Shown piece by piece: positions 1 through 5,190 of a stretch of 5,339 nt of DNA. How positions within the stretch are numbered: the stretch's first letter is position 1; each line of letters begins with the position of its first letter. The translations under genes and the position numbers were made by a program. The notes below the pieces were generated by a model. The model saw only the letters and a list, made by a program, of their open reading frames with translations, was not told the DNA's origin and made no database searches. This DNA is from Spirochaetaceae bacterium (GTDB lineage Bacteria; Spirochaetota; Spirochaetia; DSM-27196; SKKC01): positions 1 through 5,339 of the forward strand of contig PUOG01000355.1 of NCBI GenBank assembly GCA_003552745.1, given 5' to 3'.

Positions 1-54
1 CGGATCGTCGGTGTGCAACGTGACCACTCGTGGTCCTGTGCGAAGCAAGAACAT
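1..54 (-). CDS. Possible 5' end of an unidentified minus-strand gene
   Basis: An ATG on the minus strand at 54-52 opens a frame that stays open to the left edge, reading MFLLRTGPRVVTLHTDDP (18 codons). It begins two bases after the TAG of the metallophosphoesterase gene, a spacing typical of translationally coupled neighbours in one operon. A weak purine run (GGGA) lies 7 bases before the ATG, inside the end of the upstream gene. I do not recognise the family from so short a peptide. An 18-codon open frame could also be chance, so this is a candidate only. Confidence 0.35.
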   Translation of the reverse strand, partial: MFLLRTGPRVVTLHTDDP

Positions 55-56
55 CG

Positions 57-704
57 CTACATCCCGGCGCCGCTCCGCTCGAGCAGCCGATAGCGGTCGG
101 TATCGACCGGATATGGAACAGAATACACCGTCCCACGCGCCAGGTCTATCACCGATACCTCGGTGATCCCGTTCAGCAGCATTCCTTTATCGGTGACCGC
201 GGTCGCCGGTTCACGCGCGTGACCGAACAGGTCGAACTCGGCACGTGCATCTCCGCTCGGCCCGTAGTGATCGAGATGGAAAGCTCGCCCCGCCATTTCG
301 TACATCCCCGGTTCGACGGAGAGGTCACCCGCGATTTCTACGAGTTGATCGGGATCGTCGTGATTGCCGGGAACGATCATGACGCGACGCTCGGGGTCCT
401 CCACGAGAATCCGGTAGAGGCTCCGGGCGCGATCGACCCAGCGCTGCCGTTTGTGTGGGTCGTATTCGAGTTTGAGGTCGTCGACCAGATCGCCGGTGTG
501 AATCACATACCGCGGCTTCACCTGACGAAGCAGGCGGCGCAAGAACGGGTAGATCTCCCACGGCGTGTCGCTGATATGGACAAGCAACGCACCCCCCTCA
601 TCGTGCAGTCGATGCCGCAGCGCCTCGGGCAGATACGCCCGTCCCGAGAGTCGCGCTCCGGCACGACGGGCGCCTTCAGAGAGTGCTTTGACGATCGTGC
701 GCAT
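57..704 (-). CDS. Calcineurin-like metallophosphoesterase with an atypical active site
   Basis: A 215-residue protein of the calcineurin-like metallophosphoesterase superfamily, which hydrolyses phosphomono- or diesters with two metal ions. Visible motifs in order: HISD at 43-46 (first metal ligand Asp46), GDLVDD at 71-76 (GD block), GNHDD at 113-117 (GNHD block), a histidine-rich FHLDHYG at 142-148, and GH at 161-162. The usual D-x-H of block one reads D-T-P here, and the final G-H-x-H reads GHAR, so two canonical histidine positions are replaced. Whether His143, His146 or another residue substitutes is unknown. The basic N-terminus has no clear signal peptide, so a cytosolic protein is likely. 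The start at 704 is the most upstream possible, because an in-frame stop lies at 711-713 within the promoter box. The gene is divergent from phhB by 24 bp. The substrate cannot be named. Superfamily assignment is firm; catalytic competence is less so. Confidence 0.85.
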   Translation of the reverse strand: MRTIVKALSEGARRAGARLSGRAYLPEALRHRLHDEGGALLVHISDTPWEIYPFLRRLLRQVKPRYVIHTGDLVDDLKLEYDPHKRQRWVDRARSLYRILVEDPERRVMIVPGNHDDPDQLVEIAGDLSVEPGMYEMAGRAFHLDHYGPSGDARAEFDLFGHAREPATAVTDKGMLLNGITEVSVIDLARGTVYSVPYPVDTDRYRLLERSGAGM

Positions 705-717
705 ACGCGATTATATA
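688..717 (+). promoter_or_regulatory. Probable phhB promoter (TTGACG, 18 bp, TATATA)
   Basis: A -35-like TTGACG (688-693) and a -10-like TATATA (712-717) are separated by 18 bp, close to the sigma-70 consensus. Transcription would start near 724-725, only about 4-5 bases before the phhB ATG at 729. No Shine-Dalgarno sequence is visible in the intervening bases, so the transcript would be nearly leaderless. The -10 overlaps the opposing -10 of the divergent phosphoesterase gene, so the two promoters could not easily be occupied together. Confidence 0.5.
710..715 (-). promoter_or_regulatory. Consensus -10 box close to the phosphoesterase start
   Basis: The minus strand reads TATAAT (within TATATAAT), an exact match to the bacterial -10 consensus, ending 5 bases before the ATG at 704. 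If used, transcription would start at or within a base or two of the A of the start codon, giving a leaderless mRNA. I see no convincing -35 hexamer at 16-18 bp, so the call rests on the -10 and its placement in an AT-rich island within GC-rich DNA. Confidence 0.4.
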
Positions 718-728
718 GTTTCTCAGCT

Positions 729-1070
729 ATGAGTGATATTGCACGCGAGCGGTGTAGACCGTGCGACGGCAGTGAACCGGCGCTGTCATGGTCGGAAGCC
801 GAAGCGATGCTCGATTCGCTCGACGAGTGGAATCTCGAGCAACGAAAGGACACGCTCCGGCTTCGGAAACGATTCCGATTCGCCGATTTCGCCGCAGCGG
901 CGCAGTTCACGGCGAAAGTCGCGGAGGCCGCCGAGGCGGTCGACCATCACCCCCGTATTGTCACCGAATGGGGCAGGGTAACGGTCGACTGGTGGACTCA
1001 TGCGATCGGCGGGCTTCACCGCAACGACTTCATAATGGCCGCACGTACCGACGAGCTGTACGACGGCTAA
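729..1070 (+). CDS. phhB: Pterin-4a-carbinolamine dehydratase (PCD/DCoH family)
   Basis: A 113-residue protein of the usual length for pterin-4a-carbinolamine dehydratase, which dehydrates 4a-hydroxytetrahydrobiopterin to quinonoid dihydropterin and so recycles the cofactor of aromatic amino acid hydroxylases. The N-terminal CRPCDG (9-14) is typical of bacterial members. The family signature is complete: Glu69, then His73-His74-Pro75, Trp81, His91 and Asp100, within the highly conserved stretches WGRVTVDWWTH (81-91) and GGLHRNDFIMAARTDEL (94-110). The frame stays open upstream to position 30, but only the part from ATG 729 matches the family and a promoter lies just before it. No phenylalanine hydroxylase gene is in the window. 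PCD homologues occur in many bacteria without one, where other pterin-linked roles (for example with molybdopterin) have been suggested. The gene runs convergently into the TspO-like gene with overlapping stop codons. Confidence 0.93.
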   Translation: MSDIARERCRPCDGSEPALSWSEAEAMLDSLDEWNLEQRKDTLRLRKRFRFADFAAAAQFTAKVAEAAEAVDHHPRIVTEWGRVTVDWWTHAIGGLHRNDFIMAARTDELYDG

Positions 1071-1837
1071 ACCACCACGTCGGGGTGTTCCCGCTTAAGG
1101 AACAGCGCGGCGATGAGCCCGAGGACGACGAGGACCGCGGTAACAATTGCCGCAACGGCCACCACTTCCACTTCGCTCTGCTCGACGGCGATACCGATAA
1201 GCGCCCAGACAACGACCGCGGCGTGCGGAATGTTCGACAATCGGAAGCTCATGAAGAGACTGAGCGCGAGAACCGCGACGAAGGTTACGATCGTCCATCC
1301 GACGTCGCCGAAGAGTACTCCCGAAAGACCGGCAATCGAGAGCACCTGGGTGACATTTGCGACCGTTGCCACACTGATCCAGCCGAGGTAGATTCCGAAC
1401 GGTAGGTGCACGAACCATAGTCGCGGAATCGGCGCCCGTTCCCGCCCGACGTTCAGTCGCACGGTAATGTAGATCAGAAGTCCGAGTAGCGCCAGCATCG
1501 GCACGAGCGACAGAACGATGAGTTCGTAATGGAAGAAGATCAGCCAGAGCGCGTTCGCGATGTTCGTCCAGCAGAAGGCGGTCCCGATTTTGTCAAGCTC
1601 GCGGTCGAACTTGTGACGGCCGAGTCCCTGGAAGATCGTGAACGCGAGCACGGCGATATAGATGAGTCCCCAGATCGAAAACACGTAGCCAGCCGGCAGG
1701 AAGAGAACATCGAAACTTCGCGCCAACTCACCTGTATCGATACCACCGAGCGGCAGTAACGTGGCCAACGCGTTCACCACTAATGCGATGATGAGCGTGA
1801 TATAGCAGAACAGCTGCCTCGTCCCCTCTCTTAACAT
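1067..1837 (-). CDS. TspO/MBR-like (tryptophan-rich sensory protein-type) integral membrane protein
   Basis: A 256-residue, very hydrophobic protein with about eight predicted membrane helices. It resembles the longer bacterial proteins annotated as tryptophan-rich sensory or TspO/MBR-like. Supporting stretches are FLPAGYVFSIWGLIY (46-60), the Asn/Trp-containing NIANALWLIFFHYE (92-105) and PFGIYLGWISVATVANVT (146-163); seven tryptophans are spread through the helices. Classic TspO is about 155-170 residues with five helices, so this is an extended relative, and its ligand (tetrapyrroles for TspO) cannot be inferred. I chose Met at 1837 rather than the ATG at 1852: the sequence just after the 1852 ATG contains GGAGG, 8 bases before the 1837 ATG, a textbook Shine-Dalgarno. 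The longer form would add five residues (MEVLQ). The short charged C-terminus (LKREHPDVVV) is probably cytosolic. Family recognition is from memory of conserved motifs, not an alignment. Confidence 0.7.
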   Translation of the reverse strand: MLREGTRQLFCYITLIIALVVNALATLLPLGGIDTGELARSFDVLFLPAGYVFSIWGLIYIAVLAFTIFQGLGRHKFDRELDKIGTAFCWTNIANALWLIFFHYELIVLSLVPMLALLGLLIYITVRLNVGRERAPIPRLWFVHLPFGIYLGWISVATVANVTQVLSIAGLSGVLFGDVGWTIVTFVAVLALSLFMSFRLSNIPHAAVVVWALIGIAVEQSEVEVVAVAAIVTAVLVVLGLIAALFLKREHPDVVV

Positions 1838-1845
1838 CTGAAGCA

Positions 1846-1850
1846 CCTCC
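1846..1850 (-). promoter_or_regulatory. Shine-Dalgarno that decides the TspO-like start
   Basis: The minus strand reads GGAGG 8 bases upstream of the ATG at 1837. It overlaps the last base of an upstream in-frame ATG (1850-1852), which has no purine-rich sequence before it. Ribosome placement therefore favours the 1837 start. This is the only strong Shine-Dalgarno I see in the window. Confidence 0.7.
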
Positions 1851-1874
1851 ATATTTCAGGAATACGTTTGCACC

Positions 1875-1903
1875 AGTATCACCCGTGCCGCGAGTAGACG
1901 CAA
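1875..1903 (-). promoter_or_regulatory. Candidate promoter of the TspO-like gene (TTGCGT, 17 bp, GATACT)
   Basis: On the minus strand a -35-like TTGCGT (1903-1898) is followed after exactly 17 bp by a -10-like GATACT (1880-1875). Transcription would begin near 1868, giving a leader of roughly 30 nt that includes the GGAGG site. The optimal spacing and position support it; the hexamers are imperfect. Confidence 0.45.
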
Positions 1904-1915
1904 GGGCGCGGGCAC
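1885..1915. repeat. Interrupted inverted repeat in the divergent intergenic region
   Basis: The arm GTGCCGCG (1885-1892) is complementary to CGC plus GGCAC (1907-1909 and 1911-1915) with a single unpaired G at 1910, giving an 8-bp imperfect dyad around a 14-base centre. The centre contains the proposed -35 of the TspO-like promoter. It could be an operator for the divergent pair, but the arms are GC-rich and may have arisen by chance. Confidence 0.25.
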
Positions 1916-1944
1916 CAATTGCAGCAGCCCCGCGCTCCGTTCTG

Positions 1945-1974
1945 TTGTGCAGCACGGCGAAAGGCGGGTATTTT
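1945..1974 (+). promoter_or_regulatory. Candidate promoter of the ClC-sirtuin gene (TTGTGC, 18 bp, TATTTT)
   Basis: A -35-like TTGTGC (1945-1950) and a -10-like TATTTT (1969-1974) are 18 bp apart. The expected transcription start falls at about 1981, the A of the ATG chosen as the start, which would make the mRNA leaderless. The same -10 region overlaps a weak purine-rich run (AAAGGCGGG) that could instead serve a GTG at 1975, two codons earlier. Confidence 0.4.
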
Positions 1975-1980
1975 GTGTCG

Positions 1981-4326
1981 ATGCTCCCAGCCGATCGCAC
2001 CGATACGACACCTGGAGACACACCCACGTCGGGAGGTATCCGCTACACCGTCATACAGACACTGGTCGTGCTTACGACGCTCAAGTGGGTCTTACTTGCC
2101 TTGATCGCCGGCGTTATCGTCGGCTTTCCGACCGCCGGATTTCTGTTGCTACTCGACGGCGGGATCGATGTGGTCTACGAGTTGCGGTTTTTCTATCTGC
2201 TGATTCCGATCGGGCTCATCGTGAGTTACTTCCTCGTCTCACGCCTCGCTCCCGATGCGAAAGGCCACGGAACCGAGCAGGTAATCGAAGCGATTCATCA
2301 CCGTGACGGCGAAATCAACCTTGCCGTGGTACCGGTGAAGATGCTCGCTACGCTGGTCACCCTGATCCTCGGCGGTTCAGCCGGGAAGGAGGGGCCGAGC
2401 GCCCAGATCGGCGCGGCGGTCGCTTCCGGTTTCGCGCGACTCGTTCGATTGAACAAACTCGACAAGCAGCGTTTCGTGCTCTGCGGAATCAGCGCCGGTT
2501 TCGCCGGCGTGTTCGGGACCCCGATCGCGGGCGCGATCTTTGCCTCGGAGGTGCTCTCGATCGGGCGATTTCACTACAACCGGCTGCTGCCGGCGCTTAT
2601 CGCGAGCTACGTGAGCACGTTTGTCACAAGGAGCCTCGGGGTTCGCCATCTCAGCTTCGATGTCGGATTCGCGGTTCCCGGCGACATTACCATGCTCTTT
2701 CAGATGGTGATTTTCGGCCTCGTGGTCGGCCTCCTTGCGGTGCTGTTCATCGCGGTTCTGACACGAACCGAACAGCTCTTTCACAAGATGAAGCTTCCCG
2801 GTTCGGTGAAGGCGCTTGTCGGCGGCGCGATACTGATCGCGGTCGTTCTCATTACCGGTACGACCAACTATGTCGGACTCGGGATGGAGATCATCGACTC
2901 GGCGCTCGACGGCGAGCCGTATCGCGGAATCGCCCCGCTGTTCAAGATGTTCACTACGTCGGTGACCCTCTCTGCCGGCGGAAGCGGCGGAATTCTCACC
3001 CCGATCTTCTTCATCGGAGCGACCGCCGGAAACATCTGGGCACAGATCTTCGGCACGAGTATCGCGGTGTATTCGGCGGTCGGCATGGTGAGCTTTCTCG
3101 CCGCCACGACAAATACGCCGGTAGCCGCTGCGTTTCTCGCGATCGAGCTGTTCGGCCTCGCCACCGGAACGTGGGCGGCGGTAGCGGCCGCGGTGGCTTT
3201 CCTGGTCGTCGGGCATCTGAGCGTCTTTCCGAGCCAGATCATCTATCAGAAGAAGACATTCTTCGCAGATCTCGAAGTGCACGACATACCGGTCCATTTC
3301 ACGCTGTCGGGCATACGACGGATATTCGGAGCGTTCTTTCGAGGCTACCGCGACTACCGTGACGTATCGGCGAAGCCGGGCGGGATATCGGTCGCCGAAA
3401 GCGAGCAGACGAAGATCGCCGAACAGATTCGTCCGCGTGCCCCGGGTCAGAACTACTATCCGCTGAGCACCGTACCGCATGTTCCGACAGACTACACGCC
3501 CGTTCCGGTCGACCCGGAGATCGTCCAGGAAGGTGTCGATCGATTGCGCGAGTATATCGATGCCGCCGACCGGGTCTGTGTTCTCACCGGCGCCGGACTT
3601 TCGGCCGAGTGCGGCCTTCCTACCTTCCGGGATGCACAGACCGGCTATTGGGCGCAGTTCGATCCTACGAGACTCGCCACGGTCGAGTCGTTCAGGGAAA
3701 ACCCGGCGCGGAGCTGGAGCTGGTATGCGGCTCGACGACTTGCGCTCCGCTCGATCGAACCGGGTGACGGGCATGTCGCACTCGCACGCCTCGAGAACTT
3801 TGTCGATCGCGTCACGGTCGCAACACAGAACGTCGACGGACTGCATCAACGCGCCGGAAGCAGCCGAGTGCTCGACCTGCATGGGAACATCCTTCGGGCT
3901 CGATGTGCAAAAGGTTGCACCGTGTTCCATCGAGACGATGAGTCTCCTGCCGCACGGGAGATCTTCGCCGAGGATATGGCGGCGGCATTCGCGGCGAACA
4001 ACGCCGAATCGGAGGACGATCTCGAAGAGATACACGTGCCGGTGTGCCCGGTGTGCGGAGAGCTCATGCGGCCCGACGTTGTGTGGTTTGGCGAGCTGCT
4101 TCCGGCCGGCCCGGTGAACGAAGCGTTCGCGGAGGCGGAACGGTGCGACCTCTTTCTCTCGATCGGTACCTCCGCCCAGATACAACCGGCAGCGAGTTTG
4201 CCGCTGATCGCACTCGAACGGGGAGTGCCGGTTGTCGAGATCAATCCAGCGGCTACACCGATGAGCGATCGCGTAACTCTGTGCGTGCGAGGGCGGGCCG
4301 GTGATATTCTGTCGCGCGTCGTGTAG
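1981..4326 (+). CDS. ClC-family anion channel/transporter fused to a class III-type sirtuin deacylase
   Basis: A single uninterrupted frame of 781 residues joins two complete domains. Residues about 25-435 form a ClC chloride channel/exchanger with about ten or more membrane helices: GHGTE (95-99) in place of the usual GSGIP, GKEGP (135-139) with the gating glutamate at 137, GSGGILTP (334-341) as the third anion-site segment, and a TNTPVAAAFLAIELFG stretch. A basic, aromatic region and a linker (about 440-520) follow. Residues about 520-781 are a full SIR2 domain: NAD loop GAGLSAECGLPTFRD (537-551), Tyr582-x-x-Arg585, TQNVDGLH, catalytic His634, zinc cysteines 642, 646, 689 and 692, RPDVVWFGE and IGTSAQ. 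Tyr-x-x-Arg predicts removal of acidic acyl groups from lysine using NAD. I prefer ATG 1981; GTG 1975 and GTG 1885 are possible, but the latter adds a non-hydrophobic, unrecognised N-terminus. The linker codons look like the rest of the gene and I see no stop or frameshift at the junction. ClC C-termini are normally cytosolic and often carry CBS or TrkA_C domains; a sirtuin there is unusual. A free sirtuin gene follows 15 bp later. Confidence 0.9.
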   Translation: MLPADRTDTTPGDTPTSGGIRYTVIQTLVVLTTLKWVLLALIAGVIVGFPTAGFLLLLDGGIDVVYELRFFYLLIPIGLIVSYFLVSRLAPDAKGHGTEQVIEAIHHRDGEINLAVVPVKMLATLVTLILGGSAGKEGPSAQIGAAVASGFARLVRLNKLDKQRFVLCGISAGFAGVFGTPIAGAIFASEVLSIGRFHYNRLLPALIASYVSTFVTRSLGVRHLSFDVGFAVPGDITMLFQMVIFGLVVGLLAVLFIAVLTRTEQLFHKMKLPGSVKALVGGAILIAVVLITGTTNYVGLGMEIIDSALDGEPYRGIAPLFKMFTTSVTLSAGGSGGILTPIFFIGATAGNIWAQIFGTSIAVYSAVGMVSFLAATTNTPVAAAFLAIELFGLATGTWAAVAAAVAFLVVGHLSVFPSQIIYQKKTFFADLEVHDIPVHFTLSGIRRIFGAFFRGYRDYRDVSAKPGGISVAESEQTKIAEQIRPRAPGQNYYPLSTVPHVPTDYTPVPVDPEIVQEGVDRLREYIDAADRVCVLTGAGLSAECGLPTFRDAQTGYWAQFDPTRLATVESFRENPARSWSWYAARRLALRSIEPGDGHVALARLENFVDRVTVATQNVDGLHQRAGSSRVLDLHGNILRARCAKGCTVFHRDDESPAAREIFAEDMAAAFAANNAESEDDLEEIHVPVCPVCGELMRPDVVWFGELLPAGPVNEAFAEAERCDLFLSIGTSAQIQPAASLPLIALERGVPVVEINPAATPMSDRVTLCVRGRAGDILSRVV

Positions 4327-4329
4327 CGT

Positions 4330-4335
4330 TACAAT
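4330..4335 (+). promoter_or_regulatory. Possible -10 box before the free sirtuin gene
   Basis: TACAAT (one mismatch from TATAAT) ends 6 bases before the ATG at 4342, the same geometry seen before the fusion gene. It would allow a leaderless secondary transcript of the sirtuin gene. The -35 position (TTCTGT, 4307-4312) is poor, and the gene could instead be read through from upstream. No Shine-Dalgarno is visible in the 15-bp gap. Confidence 0.3.
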
Positions 4336-4341
4336 GACACC

Positions 4342-5121
4342 ATGAGCTTCGATGAACTGCTGAGGGACGCAAGTCGCGTGTGCGTGCTCACCGGGGCGGG
4401 CGTATCGGCGGAAAGCGGTATTCCGACCTTTCGCGACGCACAGAGCGGTTTCTGGGCGAACTTCGATCCTACCGAGCTCGCCACGCCGGAGGCGTTTCGC
4501 CGGAACCCGCAGCGGGTGTGGGCGTGGTATGCGATGCGTCGCGCGATGGCCGGCGACGTTCAACCGAACGCAGCCCATCGGGCGCTCGCGGCGCTCGAGA
4601 GCCGCTTCGACCGGTTCACACTCGTGACGCAGAACGTCGACAATCTGCACAACCGCGCGGGCAGCTCGAACGTGCTCGAGATTCACGGCAACATCATGCG
4701 CGCTCGCTGCGCGAGCGGCTGCGTAACGGTCCACCGGAACGACGAGAGTGCACTCGGCGGAGAGGTGTTCGCCGCGGACTCCGAGGCCGACGAATCCGAC
4801 CCGGATCGGGTCGAAGTGCCGCGCTGTCCGCGGTGCGGCGACTACTTCCGGCCCGATGTCGTCTGGTTCGGGGAGATGCTCCCGGCCCGGGCGATCGAAA
4901 ACGCCTACGAAAGCGCCTCGGCCTGCGACCTCTTTCTTCTCATCGGGACCTCGGCGGAGGTGTATCCGGCGGCAGGCCTGCCGGACGCGGCGCTCGACTC
5001 CGGTGCGGATGTGGTCGAGATCAACCCCGCGCCGAGCGCATTCACCCACCGCGCTACCCTTTCGGTGAGAGAGCCGGCCGCACTCTTTCTCGCGCCGTAT
5101 GCGCAGGAGGAAGACCGGTAG
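4342..5121 (+). CDS. Stand-alone NAD-dependent protein deacylase, sirtuin class III (CobB/SIRT5-like)
   Basis: A 259-residue soluble sirtuin, normal in length for bacterial CobB-type enzymes, which remove acyl groups from lysine while converting NAD to nicotinamide and O-acyl-ADP-ribose. Motifs: GAGVSAESGIPTFRD (18-32), Tyr63-x-x-Arg66 (the pair that binds succinyl or malonyl groups in class III members), TQNVDNLH (96-103), catalytic His115 in EIHGN, zinc cysteines 123, 127, 162 and 165, RPDVVWFGE, and IGTSAEVYPAA. All catalytic residues are present. By hand alignment it is about two thirds identical to the sirtuin part of the preceding fusion from the NAD loop to the first zinc cysteine pair, and less after it, where the insert between the cysteine pairs is shorter here. 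It starts 15 bp after the fusion gene, same strand, so co-transcription is likely. A regulatory or substrate-sharing relation to the fused copy is inferred. The symbol cobB would fit the family but orthology is not shown. Confidence 0.92.
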   Translation: MSFDELLRDASRVCVLTGAGVSAESGIPTFRDAQSGFWANFDPTELATPEAFRRNPQRVWAWYAMRRAMAGDVQPNAAHRALAALESRFDRFTLVTQNVDNLHNRAGSSNVLEIHGNIMRARCASGCVTVHRNDESALGGEVFAADSEADESDPDRVEVPRCPRCGDYFRPDVVWFGEMLPARAIENAYESASACDLFLLIGTSAEVYPAAGLPDAALDSGADVVEINPAPSAFTHRATLSVREPAALFLAPYAQEEDR

Positions 5122-5153
5122 CCATCGCGGTACGGTCCCCCACCGCGGGGTGA

Positions 5154-5179
5154 GGCAACCGGGGCTGCACCCGGTTGCC
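5154..5179. terminator. Perfect GC-rich hairpin between convergent genes, probable terminator
   Basis: GGCAACCGGG (5154-5163) and CCCGGTTGCC (5170-5179) form a perfect 10-bp stem with a 6-base loop (GCTGCA). It lies in the 69-bp gap between the stop of the free sirtuin and the stop of the convergent metH, the expected place for a bidirectional terminator. There is no T-run on either side, so intrinsic termination is uncertain and it may instead block 3' exonucleases. A weaker dyad (CGCGGT 5126-5131 with ACCGCG 5142-5147) sits just upstream. Confidence 0.55.
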
Positions 5180-5190
5180 GGCGCTCGCAC

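Noticed and set aside
30..728. An upstream in-frame extension of phhB as one 346-residue protein.
   Set aside because: The extra 233 codons lie opposite the phosphoesterase, have no family resemblance, and a promoter and an ATG sit exactly where the PCD family begins.
788..1405. Plus-strand open frames across 788-1405, 1113-1391 and 1529-1759.
   Set aside because: They are shadows of phhB and of the TspO-like gene, with low-complexity charged translations and no start signals.
1885..1980. GTG at 1885 as start of the ClC-sirtuin protein.
   Set aside because: The 32 added residues are Arg/Ala-rich and unrecognised, no Shine-Dalgarno precedes the GTG, and the candidate promoter at 1945-1974 would start transcription after it. 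GTG 1975 remains a minor alternative to ATG 1981.
4264..4271. GCGATCGC octamer, the cyanobacterial HIP1 motif.
   Set aside because: I noticed only one copy in 5.3 kb of GC-rich DNA; real HIP1-bearing genomes show many more, and nothing else points to a cyanobacterium.
3571..5121. SIR2 domains as part of an anti-phage defence system (Thoeris, DSR or similar).
   Set aside because: Both copies keep the zinc cysteines, catalytic His and class III acyl-pocket residues of true deacylases. No TIR, macrodomain, helicase or other defence partner and no mobile element is nearby.
2377..5190. A 937-codon open frame on the minus strand, antisense to the fusion and both sirtuin regions.
   Set aside because: Its translation is rich in Arg, Glu, His and Gly with no recognisable domain, and its repeated segments simply mirror the two sirtuin paralogues on the plus strand. 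Long antisense frames are common opposite GC-rich genes.
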